A DNA stretch of 14,267 bases from an uncultured Planctomycetaceae bacterium (GTDB lineage: Bacteria; Planctomycetota; Planctomycetia; Pirellulales; JACPPG01). This document shows, in pieces, positions 1-8,257 of this stretch. Position 1 is the first letter of the stretch. Each line of letters starts with the position of its first letter. The stretch covers positions 1-14,267 of the forward strand of contig CAMFLN010000012.1 in NCBI GenBank assembly GCA_945957305.1. Direction: 5' to 3'. The translations under genes were made by a program, and so were the position numbers. A model generated the notes under the pieces. The model ran no database searches. It was given only the letters and a program-made list of their open reading frames with translations, and was not told where the DNA came from.

Positions 1-282
1 ACGCTGCAACTATATATGGAGACGAAAACTGCTGGCCTGAGGCCGGCCTTTCAGATTACGTCACGCTGATCCGATTGGCGTGTCGCCGCAGGTTGGGACA
101 GGCAGGAGAGCTGGAGCAAACAATTAGGATAACGGCGACAAGCCTCACGGGCTGGCCAAGTTCTTGGTTTGGCTACAGGGCTATCTGCAGGCTAACGCCC
201 TCGGCGGCTGCGACGGAATCTATTCCGGTTTCACTGGCTAGATTCAAGACGTTGCCGTTCGTGCGAGGAAACCGAGCATGTC
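1..282. other. Intergenic region downstream of the RND pump gene, no gene recognised
   Basis: This stretch follows the stop codon of the minus-strand pump gene and runs to the window edge. The only long open frame (plus strand, 75-299) starts at a non-ATG codon and has a composition unlike any protein I know, so I do not call it. The one visible structure is a short GC-rich hairpin at 31-47, listed separately. A gene beyond the edge cannot be excluded. Confidence 0.5.
21..47 (-). terminator. Possible Rho-independent terminator of the efflux operon
   Basis: On the minus strand the arms GCCGGCC (41-47) and GGCCAGC (31-37) pair with a three-base loop and one G-T wobble, and are followed by AGTTTTCG (23-30). 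The T run is short and the site lies about 235 bases past the pump stop codon. It could end the pump operon, but a chance hairpin is possible. Confidence 0.35.
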
Positions 283-3200
283 TCACACAACAGTCTTGAG
301 CTTGCGACGGCGCCAATGAAATTGCAGTTCTTTCACGAAGCAGTAAATACACGGCGCGACGAAAAGAGTGATCAGTTGGACCGCCATCCCGCCGATGCTC
401 GGGATAGCCATCGGCTGCATGACGTCTGATCCACGACCTGTGTCGAGGAAGATTGGCATCAGGCCGACTACGGTGGTCGCAGTCGTCATCAGGCACGGGC
501 GAATCCGTTTGAGCCCCGCCTCCAAAACCATGTCGCGGATGTGCTGAACATCATCGATTTGTTTGTCGCCAAAGACCTGTTCCAGATAAGTGAGCATGAC
601 GACACTGTCGTCGTCGGCCACTCCAAACAGCGCAATGAATCCAACCCAGACCGCGACGCTGAGATTCGCGCCATAGAACAGCAACATCGCAAAGCCGCCC
701 GAAGCAGACACAAGAATGCCGAAAAACACGACCAAAGCCAGCCACCACTTCCCGAAGCCTACGTAAAGGCTGAAGAACATGACCATAAGCACGATCGGGA
801 CGAGCAACGACAGCCGGGCCATCGCGCGACGCTGGTTCTCGAACTGTCCGGACCATTGCCAGTAATAGCCAGGTGGCACGACAAGAGTCGCTTCCTCGTG
901 TCGGCCGGCAGCGATCAACTCGTCGCTGCGTTTTCTCTCCGCCTGCAGCAACCGCTCGGCGTCCTCCACAACGCCGATCTCGTCGCGGTCGCGAGTATTC
1001 AGCGTCACGTAGCCGACAAGGAGTCCGTTTTCGCTCTTGATCTCTTGGGGGCCGACTGTGTAGTTGACTTTGGCTACTTGGGTGATCGGGACGTGGGCGC
1101 CCGTTGAAGTCGGGACGAGAATGCGTTCCAAATCATCAAATCGTTCGCGCAACTCGTGCGGGTAACGAACGCGAATCGGATATCGTTCTCGGTTCTCGAC
1201 GGTGGTCGTCAGGTTCTCGCCGCCGATGGCGATCTCAATAACGTCCTGGATGTCACGGACATTTACGCCAAAGCGGGCGGCGGCCGTACGGTCGATTTCG
1301 TATTCAATGTACGGCTTACCGATGAGCCGGTCGGCCACAATATCGACAGCGCCGGGGACTTTCCGCAGGATCTGGTCCATCTGTAGTCCGATGCGCTCGA
1401 GCTCCTTTAGATCGGAACCGAAGATTTTGACGCCCATCATGGCGCGGAAGCCGGTTTGCAGCATGACAATCCGCGTTTGGATCGGTTGCAGCCACGTAGG
1501 AAGCACGCCGGGGATCGCCGTGCGTTGCTGCAACTCGTCGAGGATTTCCGCCTTGGTGATCGTGCGTTGCGGCGGCCAAAACCAGTCCAACAAGGGTCGT
1601 GCCCAGTTGAGGACTGGCCTTTCGTGGAACCAACGCTCGGTGGCAACTTGGCGCCACTTGGTTTCCGGTTTGAGAATGACCGTTGTTTCAATCATGCTGA
1701 CCGGGGCCGGGTCGAGCGCGGACTCCGCGCGGCCGACCTTGCCGACGACGCTTTGCACCTCGGGCACCTCGCGAATGGCAGCATTCTGCCTGGCCAGCAC
1801 TTCCTGGGCTTCAGTAAGGGAGGTGGAAGGCAAGAGCGACGGCATGAAGAGCAGCGATCCCTCGCCCAGTGGCGGCATGAACTCACGGCCTATCCCTGGA
1901 AAAACCGCATCCAGCTTTTTCCAGACGCCTGACTGCGTGGCTTCCCAGCCAACGGCCGTCAGGGCAACCCTGATCGGCGTACCGATGACTGCGAAGCCAA
2001 GCCAAACAGTCATGCCTAGCGCGATCAATGCCGACGGGATCAGGAGAAAGACGAACTTATGGGCGAGTACCCAACGCAGGCTCGGCTTATAGACGGCAAA
2101 AATGCCCCTCGACACGAAGTTTTGTTCCAGCGGCAGCAGCCGCTCGCGCCCCATCCGATAGACGAGAGTGCCGACAATAACGCCAATGCCGATCGCCGTG
2201 GGCCATCCGGTCCACGATCCACCGCTCGTGAGTCCCCACTGTATTCCGACAACGGCGACGATCGCCGCGAGAACTCCCACACCGATCGCGACCAGCAACG
2301 AGCGTAGCCGCGACCAAACCGTTGGCTTGAGCAGGTAATAGCTCAGTACTGGAACGATGGTGAGCGCAAGGATCACCGAGGCTGCGATGGCGAACGTTTT
2401 CGTGTACGCCAGCGGCTTGAACAGCTTGCCCTCGGGGCCAGTCAGCGCGAATACGGGGATGAATGAGAGGATGGTGTTGGTGACTGCCGTCACAATCGCA
2501 CCGCCAACTTCCGTGGCAGCTTCGTAGACAACTTCCCAGTAAGGTCGGTCCCGATTAACCGCCACGTGCCGGTAGATGTTTTCCGTCATAATGATGCCCA
2601 TGTCGCTGACATCGCCGATGGCGATGGCCAACCCCGCCAGCGACATGATGTTGCTGTCGATGCCCAGCATGTACATCACGATAAAGCTCATGGCGAGCGA
2701 GAGCGGGAGCGTCGGCAGGATCGCCAACGAGCTGCGGATATGGAGGAGAAAAATAAGTACGATGGCTGCGACCGTGATCGACTCCTCGGTCAGATTATCC
2801 GTCAATGTCGCCATCGTCTCGCGAATGATGTCCGTCCGGTCATAGAAGGGCACGATCCGGACGGGGACCTGCGTGTCATCACCAAGCGCGATCCGCAGGC
2901 CCGGTTCAATTTCCTTGATGCGGTCCTTCAGTCTGCGAATGACCTCTCGGGGATTTTCACCGAACCGCATCAGCACCACGGCGCCGACGGCTTCCCGCCC
3001 GGCGTTGTTGAGCGCACCTCGACGAAAGTCGGGTCCCAACTGCACAGTGGCCACGTTCTTCACGAATATCGGTACGCCGCTCTCTTGGCGAATGACGATG
3101 TTCTCGATGTCGGCCACGCTTTTGACGAAACCGCGGCCACGGATGAAGAACTCATACCGATTGTTTTCGACGACCTTGGCGCTGACATCGATGTTGCTGC

Positions 3201-3828
3201 GGCGGACCGCTTCGTACAGCTCCGGCAGCGTCACGCGTTGAGCGCGCAACTTATCGGGGTCGACATCGATCTGGTATTGCTTGACGAACCCTCCGAGCGT
3301 GGCCACCTCCGTGACTCCTTCCACCGACTGAAGCTGGTAGCGGATGTACCAGTCCTGGAGCGAGCGGAGTTGCTGGAGGTTGGCCTTATCGGCTTCGAGC
3401 GTGTACCAGAAAATCTGTCCGAGTGCCGTCGCGTCAGGCCCCAGGGTCGGCACGACCCCTGCCGGCAATCGGCCGGCGGCGACATTCATGCGCTCCAGCA
3501 CGCGCGACCTGGCCCAGTAGTAGTCGAATTCGTCCTTGAAGATCACGAAGACCATCGAGAAGCCAAAGCCCGAGAACGAGCGGATGCTCTTCACGCCCGG
3601 CGTTCCCGACAGGCTTACGGTCAGTGGATAGGTAATCTGGTCTTCTACGTCCTGTGGTGATCGGCCTGGCCAATCGGCTAGGACGATGACCTGTTTTTCG
3701 CCGATGTCGGGAATGGCATCGACGGTCGCGTGTGTGAGGGAATAGTATCCCAATGCGGCAATGGCCAGGAACAAGAGAACCACCAGCAGGCGGTTCCGGA
3801 GACACCAGCGGATCACGAAATTGATCAT
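283..3828 (-). CDS. cusA: CusA/CzcA-family heavy-metal efflux RND transporter (probably Cu/Ag type)
   Basis: Inner-membrane proton-driven pump subunit of a tripartite heavy-metal exporter, 1181 residues (E. coli CusA has 1047). It has the usual RND layout: TM1 near 10-30, a large periplasmic loop, TM2-6 within about 345-500, a second loop, and TM8-12 within about 1005-1165. The three methionines that bind Cu/Ag in E. coli CusA (M573, M623, M672) align with M662 (LLFMPS), M712 (APVSMIE) and M789 (IVMLQTG), so I favour Cu/Ag over Zn/Co/Cd. Of the proposed proton-relay residues, D405 aligns with D409 and E939 with D1073, but K984 is replaced by C1112 (RIRPCLMT). The extra length includes hydrophobic segments at about 505-560. 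The start is 14 bases after the adaptor stop, with no clear Shine-Dalgarno, which fits translational coupling. The family call is very secure; the metal is inferred. Confidence 0.95.
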   Translation of the reverse strand: MINFVIRWCLRNRLLVVLLFLAIAALGYYSLTHATVDAIPDIGEKQVIVLADWPGRSPQDVEDQITYPLTVSLSGTPGVKSIRSFSGFGFSMVFVIFKDEFDYYWARSRVLERMNVAAGRLPAGVVPTLGPDATALGQIFWYTLEADKANLQQLRSLQDWYIRYQLQSVEGVTEVATLGGFVKQYQIDVDPDKLRAQRVTLPELYEAVRRSNIDVSAKVVENNRYEFFIRGRGFVKSVADIENIVIRQESGVPIFVKNVATVQLGPDFRRGALNNAGREAVGAVVLMRFGENPREVIRRLKDRIKEIEPGLRIALGDDTQVPVRIVPFYDRTDIIRETMATLTDNLTEESITVAAIVLIFLLHIRSSLAILPTLPLSLAMSFIVMYMLGIDSNIMSLAGLAIAIGDVSDMGIIMTENIYRHVAVNRDRPYWEVVYEAATEVGGAIVTAVTNTILSFIPVFALTGPEGKLFKPLAYTKTFAIAASVILALTIVPVLSYYLLKPTVWSRLRSLLVAIGVGVLAAIVAVVGIQWGLTSGGSWTGWPTAIGIGVIVGTLVYRMGRERLLPLEQNFVSRGIFAVYKPSLRWVLAHKFVFLLIPSALIALGMTVWLGFAVIGTPIRVALTAVGWEATQSGVWKKLDAVFPGIGREFMPPLGEGSLLFMPSLLPSTSLTEAQEVLARQNAAIREVPEVQSVVGKVGRAESALDPAPVSMIETTVILKPETKWRQVATERWFHERPVLNWARPLLDWFWPPQRTITKAEILDELQQRTAIPGVLPTWLQPIQTRIVMLQTGFRAMMGVKIFGSDLKELERIGLQMDQILRKVPGAVDIVADRLIGKPYIEYEIDRTAAARFGVNVRDIQDVIEIAIGGENLTTTVENRERYPIRVRYPHELRERFDDLERILVPTSTGAHVPITQVAKVNYTVGPQEIKSENGLLVGYVTLNTRDRDEIGVVEDAERLLQAERKRSDELIAAGRHEEATLVVPPGYYWQWSGQFENQRRAMARLSLLVPIVLMVMFFSLYVGFGKWWLALVVFFGILVSASGGFAMLLFYGANLSVAVWVGFIALFGVADDDSVVMLTYLEQVFGDKQIDDVQHIRDMVLEAGLKRIRPCLMTTATTVVGLMPIFLDTGRGSDVMQPMAIPSIGGMAVQLITLFVAPCIYCFVKELQFHWRRRKLKTVV

Positions 3829-3842
3829 GAGGACGCTCGACG

Positions 3843-5342
3843 CTAGTGTTTGTGCGCCTCGCCGGCCGGCGACGGCAATACCTTGCCTTTGGGTGCCTCG
3901 GGCATGGCATGTCCGGAATGAAGTTGGGCCGGCCCGCTCATGCCTTGCGGGAATAGCAGGCTTGGCATTCCTTCGATTTGCCGCTGGCTATCAAGCAAGA
4001 ACCCGCCCTGCGCAACGACCTGGTCGCCGGCATCGAGTCCGCTCAGAAGCGGAAAGAAGTCGCTGGATTTACCGGACCTGTCTCGCACTTCGGCCCTAGG
4101 ACCAAGCTTCAACTCCACGAGTTCATAGGTGCCAGCGGGTGTACGTCGATAGGCAATTTGACGAGTCCCGGTGTCCAAAACGGCTGACACAGGAACAGCG
4201 AGTACGCCGCCGTCGTGATCACCTGGTTCAGCGGCGCGCTCTGGGCGCTGATGTGCTTCCTCATCTGCATGGGCGCTAGCTGGCTCTCCGGGCACACGTT
4301 CGAGCTGCATGCCGCAAATCGGACACTCGCAGGGATCGTCTCGCACGATCTCGGGATGCATCGGGCAAATGTACTTGCCCTCTAGTCCGGTCGGGGCTGG
4401 CGTTCCGTCCGGCATAATGTTTACTTGAATAATCGCCGTGGCATACATTTGCGGCTTGAGGCGTAAGTCGCCGTTTTTTAAATTGACGCGCACTTTGACG
4501 GTACGAGTGGCGTCATTGAGAAACGGTTCGATGAAAGCGACCGTGCCCTTGAACACCTCAGCGGGATAAGCCTCGATTCTGACATCCACCTGCTGACCGA
4601 AGCGCACCCAGGCCAGGTCATTTTCGTAGATGTCCAGATAGAGCCAAATGGGGTCGAGGTCCGCGATGCGATACAGCGGATCGCCGTCTTTTACATACTG
4701 TCCGGCGCGAACGTCCTTCTCGATGACGACGCCGCCAATCGGGGCATAGATTGTCAAATGCGTTCGCATCTTTTTTGTGGTTTCGATCTCACGAATTTGC
4801 TCAGGCAGTATGCCCAAGAGCGTCAATTTCGTTCGCGCGGATTCGATGAGCGACTCGCTTTTTCCCTCCAACGCGATGAGCAGCTCGCGCTGTGCGGAGT
4901 ACAGATCGGGACTATAGATGTCGACGAGGTGGTCCCCCTTCTTGACGGTCATCCCGGTAAAGTCGGCATACGCGCGGTCCACGCGACCGGCCACCCGCGC
5001 CGCAATCAAGGCCACGTGCCGCTCGTCGTAATCGAGCTTGCCGACCGTTCTGATCTCCTTAAACAAAGCCCTTTTCTCAATGGACGCCGTTTCGATGCCG
5101 GCTCGCTCCGCGATGCTGGCCTGTTGCGAGGCCAGTTGCGACACGGGGATCAGATTCATGCCACAGATCGGACAGCGGCCGGGTGCCGGGAGTCTGACCT
5201 GCGGGTGCATCGAGCAAGTCCACACTTCATTGGCGGCGGCTTGCTCACCGGCAACCGGCGAGGACCAACGTCGGACAGCCAGCAGGCCAAGCAGAATCGC
5301 GGTAGCCGCAGCCACCACCAAAGCAACTCGTAGGAATCGCAT
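3843..5342 (-). CDS. cusB: CusB-type membrane fusion (adaptor) protein with two heavy-metal-binding domains
   Basis: Periplasmic adaptor linking the RND pump to the outer-membrane channel, 499 residues. Residues 5-23 form an N-terminal hydrophobic anchor or signal. A heavy-metal-binding domain follows with CSMHP at 43-47 and CPICGM at 57-62. The adaptor core comes next: lipoyl/barrel-sandwich parts near 105-145 and 195-225 (YAPIGGVV), an alpha hairpin near 145-190, and a beta-barrel near 230-305. A second metal-binding domain (CPMHP 326-330, CPICGM 340-345) lies inside the chain, followed by a His/Glu-rich linker (358-378) and then the membrane-proximal domain (380-460). The C-terminus is again His/Met rich (HSGHAM 475-480, terminal HKH). 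The ATG start is fixed by AGGAGAG at 5348-5354. It lies 22 bases after the ATPase stop, so the two are probably cotranscribed. CusF-like metal handover to the pump is plausible. Confidence 0.93.
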   Translation of the reverse strand: MRFLRVALVVAAATAILLGLLAVRRWSSPVAGEQAAANEVWTCSMHPQVRLPAPGRCPICGMNLIPVSQLASQQASIAERAGIETASIEKRALFKEIRTVGKLDYDERHVALIAARVAGRVDRAYADFTGMTVKKGDHLVDIYSPDLYSAQRELLIALEGKSESLIESARTKLTLLGILPEQIREIETTKKMRTHLTIYAPIGGVVIEKDVRAGQYVKDGDPLYRIADLDPIWLYLDIYENDLAWVRFGQQVDVRIEAYPAEVFKGTVAFIEPFLNDATRTVKVRVNLKNGDLRLKPQMYATAIIQVNIMPDGTPAPTGLEGKYICPMHPEIVRDDPCECPICGMQLERVPGEPASAHADEEAHQRPERAAEPGDHDGGVLAVPVSAVLDTGTRQIAYRRTPAGTYELVELKLGPRAEVRDRSGKSSDFFPLLSGLDAGDQVVAQGGFLLDSQRQIEGMPSLLFPQGMSGPAQLHSGHAMPEAPKGKVLPSPAGEAHKH

Positions 5343-5347
5343 GATCG

Positions 5348-5354
5348 CTCTCCT
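5348..5354 (-). promoter_or_regulatory. Shine-Dalgarno site of the CusB-type gene
   Basis: On the minus strand AGGAGAG stands five bases before the ATG at 5342 (seven from the AGGAG core), inside the 22-base gap after the ATPase stop. It is one of the strongest ribosome sites in the window and fixes the adaptor start. Confidence 0.75.
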
Positions 5355-5364
5355 AAACCGATTC

Positions 5365-8157
5365 CTAGAGACTACCTTGTTGGTTCAGTCGTGACGATCG
5401 CGACACCCACATTTGCCAAATCAACTTGGCAATTTCGATGATCGTCACGGGGGTGAGTGCCAGCAAAAACAGCCAGAGCCAATCTTCCGGCGGATGAGTC
5501 ACGGTGACAAACACTGGCCTGGCAAACGGCACCAAGATGACGCCCAATTGCAGCAAGGCCGAGACGAGCACAGCGCCAAACAGATAAGGATTGCTGAACG
5601 GGCCAAGCTGAAGAAAGGTCACTGTCCGACTTCTGGCCGCAAATGCTCGGAACAGTTCCGCATAGACGAGAACACAAAAGGCAATAGTTCTCGCTCGAAC
5701 AACGTCGTCGGGGTGCTGCGAATACGTTATTCCGAATGCGACAAAGGCAACGGCGGCGATGAGGATGCCCTGAAAGAGAATCGTGACACCAAGTCCGACC
5801 GACAGCATCGGTGCCCGTGGCGGTCGCGGGCGGCGATGCATCACGCCGGGCTCCGGCGGCTCCAGTCCCAGCGCCAGCGCCGCCAGGCCGTCGGTCACGA
5901 GGTTGATCCACAGCAGTTGCACGGGCAGCAAGGGCGCTGGCCACCCTGCCAAGCTCGCGCCGAGCATGAGCATCATTTCACCGGAATTACACGACAACAG
6001 GTAGATCAAGAACTTCTGGATGTTGTCGTAAATGGTCCGACCTTCCTCGACCGCATTCACGATGGACGAGAAATTGTCATCCAGCAGGATCATGGCGGAG
6101 GCTTCGCGAGTGACGTCCGTGCCGCTCGTGCCCATCGCGATCCCGATGTCGGCTGCCTTGATTGCCGGAGCATCGTTGACGCCATCCCCGGTCATAGCGA
6201 CGATTTCGCCCCGCCGTTGCCAAGCCCGGACGACGCGCAACTTGTGCTGAGCAGATACTCGCGCGTAAACTTTGATGCGATCAACTCTTTCGGAAAGGTC
6301 TTCGTCCGAGGATCGGTCGATCTCCGGTCCTGTGGCCACCTCATCGGGTCCCGTGGCAATTCCAAGTTCCTGAGCAATGGCGGTCGCCGTTGCCGGATGG
6401 TCGCCGGTGATCATGATCGGTCGAATGCCCGCCTCACGACATATCGCCACCGACTCCTTCGCCTCTTCACGTGGCGGATCAATCATGCCGACCAGACCGG
6501 AGAAAATAAGCGACTCCTCAGAAAATGGCCCGTGCTCCCCCTCTGGAAGTTCGCGATAACAAAGTGCCAAAACTCGGAACGCTCGCGCAGCCATTTCGGC
6601 ATTGATTCGCATAACCTCGCTGCGGCGCTCGTCCGTCAAAGGAACGACTTCGCCTTCACTCCGCTCCGCGACACATCTCTCTAGAATCGACTCCGGAGCA
6701 CCCTTGGTATACATCACGGGAGGTCCGTCGCCTTGCTGTAGGACAACTGACATTGCCTTACGGTCGGAATCGAAGGGCAGCTCATAGAGTGTGCGAATCC
6801 CACCGTCGCGATCGGTACCCGCCTTAAGCGCCGCAACTAGCAGAGCACCCTCAGTAGGGTCCCCGACCACTTGCCATTCGTCAGTACCGCCGCCACGTGG
6901 GCTAATCTGTGCATGATTACACCGCGCCGCGATTGTAAGCAGCAGCGTCAAATCCCCGTCGTCCTGCGGACGCGCGATTGGCTGCCACGTATCCGCTCGA
7001 AAGATCAAGAATTGGCCCCGCGGAGCATACCCGGCACCCGTCAGTCGCAAGTGCTCAGGCCCGACTACGATTTCCCGAACGGTCATTTCGTTGCGAGTGA
7101 GGGTCCCGGTCTTGTCCGAGCAAATCACCGTGACAGAACCGAGTGTTTCGACGCTCGGCAGTTTTCGCACCAGCGCATTCCGCCTGGCCATCCGCTGTAG
7201 CCCGATGGCCAGCGCTATCGTGACTACGGCCGGCAGCCCTTCAGGAACTGCCGCTACGGCGAGACTCACTGATAGCAGAAAGGCTTCGATCAACGGGTCG
7301 CCATGCATTAGTTCGAGAATGAAGATTCCGGCGACCAGCACGAGACACACGACAACCAGGACTCGGCCCAGTTGTGCCAACTGCTTCTGGAGCGGTGTCG
7401 GTTCGGCCTGGTAGCTTTGAAGCAAACCGGCAATGTGGCCCAGTTCGGTTTGCATACCGGTGGCCACGACCACAACGGTCGCTTTTCCCGAAGCCACGAC
7501 CGTTCCCATGTAGGCCATGTTGCGGCGATCGCCGAGCGCCGTTTCTTCGGCGACGATTCCGCGCGCGTCTTTGTCCACGGGCAGACTTTCCCCGGTAAGC
7601 GCGGCTTCTTGCACCTGAAGGCCGTACGCGGCCACCAGCCGACAGTCCGCCGAAATGTTGTCGCCGGCTTCCAAGTCAACGACGTCGCCGGGAACAAGGT
7701 CGCGCGACGGAATTACCTTGATGATTCCGTCTCGCACAACCCGCGCGGTCGGGGCAGCCATCTTTTGCAACGCCGCCAGGGCATGCTCCGCCCGCTCTTC
7801 CTGTACAAATCCCAAGATGGCATTGAGCAGTACGATGGCAATGATGGCCGCAGTGTCGGTCCACTCGCCAACCGCACCCGCCACAATCGCGGCCGCAATG
7901 AGAAGCCAAATGACAAGATCGTTGAACTGGTTAAGAAACTTTCGCCACAGTTGAACCGCTGGCGCTGAGGCCAGCTCGTTGAACCCGATGCGGGCAACAC
8001 GATCAGTGGCTTCGGCGGTAGTCAGCCCCGCGCGCAAGTCTGTCGCCAGACGCCTCGCGACTTCGTCCAAGGAAATCGAGTACGGCTTGTCGACGCCAAG
8101 AGAAGTCTGTCCCGACGGCCTTACGGCCGCGCGTTGGTTGCGGAAATCTAGTGCCAT
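5365..8157 (-). CDS. P2A-type (SERCA/PMR1-like) cation-transporting P-type ATPase
   Basis: Inner-membrane ATP-driven cation pump, 930 residues from the ATG at 8157. A GTG at 8175 in the same frame would add six residues but has no ribosome site, while CGGAG lies ten bases before the ATG. In order: cation-ATPase N domain (about 20-75), TM1-2 (about 75-120), actuator with TGES at 188-191, M4 with PEGLP at 305-309, phosphorylation motif DKTGT at 348-352, KGAPE at 485-489, TGDHP at 584-588, hinge TGDGVNDAP at 656-664, and the C-terminal membrane domain. Residues aligned with the SERCA Ca2+ ligands are all present: E306 (E309), N724 (N768), E727 (E771), N752 (N796), T755 (T799), D756 (D800) and E834 (E908). 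There is no CPC motif or N-terminal metal domain, so it is not a P1B copper ATPase. Ca2+ (or Mn2+) is the likely cargo. It sits just upstream of cusBA on the same strand. Confidence 0.92.
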   Translation of the reverse strand: MALDFRNQRAAVRPSGQTSLGVDKPYSISLDEVARRLATDLRAGLTTAEATDRVARIGFNELASAPAVQLWRKFLNQFNDLVIWLLIAAAIVAGAVGEWTDTAAIIAIVLLNAILGFVQEERAEHALAALQKMAAPTARVVRDGIIKVIPSRDLVPGDVVDLEAGDNISADCRLVAAYGLQVQEAALTGESLPVDKDARGIVAEETALGDRRNMAYMGTVVASGKATVVVVATGMQTELGHIAGLLQSYQAEPTPLQKQLAQLGRVLVVVCLVLVAGIFILELMHGDPLIEAFLLSVSLAVAAVPEGLPAVVTIALAIGLQRMARRNALVRKLPSVETLGSVTVICSDKTGTLTRNEMTVREIVVGPEHLRLTGAGYAPRGQFLIFRADTWQPIARPQDDGDLTLLLTIAARCNHAQISPRGGGTDEWQVVGDPTEGALLVAALKAGTDRDGGIRTLYELPFDSDRKAMSVVLQQGDGPPVMYTKGAPESILERCVAERSEGEVVPLTDERRSEVMRINAEMAARAFRVLALCYRELPEGEHGPFSEESLIFSGLVGMIDPPREEAKESVAICREAGIRPIMITGDHPATATAIAQELGIATGPDEVATGPEIDRSSDEDLSERVDRIKVYARVSAQHKLRVVRAWQRRGEIVAMTGDGVNDAPAIKAADIGIAMGTSGTDVTREASAMILLDDNFSSIVNAVEEGRTIYDNIQKFLIYLLSCNSGEMMLMLGASLAGWPAPLLPVQLLWINLVTDGLAALALGLEPPEPGVMHRRPRPPRAPMLSVGLGVTILFQGILIAAVAFVAFGITYSQHPDDVVRARTIAFCVLVYAELFRAFAARSRTVTFLQLGPFSNPYLFGAVLVSALLQLGVILVPFARPVFVTVTHPPEDWLWLFLLALTPVTIIEIAKLIWQMWVSRSSRLNQQGSL

Positions 8158-8211
8158 TCGCGGCGGGCTCCGCACTGGTCAAATATGTCAGAATCTCAGG
8201 CGGTTTACACT

Positions 8212-8226
8212 GCCAATCTAGTTGGC
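8212..8226. other. Short inverted repeat before the ATPase gene
   Basis: GCCAA-TCTAG-TTGGC, with five-base arms and a five-base loop, lies in the gap between the YHS gene and the ATPase gene, next to a ten-base palindrome GCGACGTCGC at 8231-8240. Either could be an operator or an RNA hairpin. The arms are short and no partner regulator is identifiable, so this is only recorded as a candidate. Confidence 0.2.
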
Positions 8227-8257
8227 GACTGCGACGTCGCACCGGCCAAGGTTTGCG

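Noticed and set aside
75..299. Plus-strand 74-residue open frame at the left edge
   Set aside because: Non-ATG start, no recognisable domain, and its end overlaps the pump stop codon region.
541..1107. Plus-strand 188-residue open frame opposite the pump C-terminus
   Set aside because: Antisense to conserved TM segments; His/Asp-rich shadow composition.
2566..3660. Plus-strand 364-residue open frame opposite the RND pump gene
   Set aside because: It lies wholly antisense to a clear pump gene, has a His/Asp/Arg-rich composition typical of reverse-strand shadows in GC-rich DNA, and shows no domain.
5413..6684. Plus-strand 423-residue open frame opposite the ATPase gene
   Set aside because: Antisense shadow of a gene with every P-type ATPase motif; no domain or plausible hydrophobic pattern of its own.
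5365..8157. P1B copper ATPase (CopA-like), suggested by the neighbours
   Set aside because: No CPC motif, no N-terminal metal domain; M4 reads PEGLP and M5/M6/M8 carry Ca2+-type ligands.
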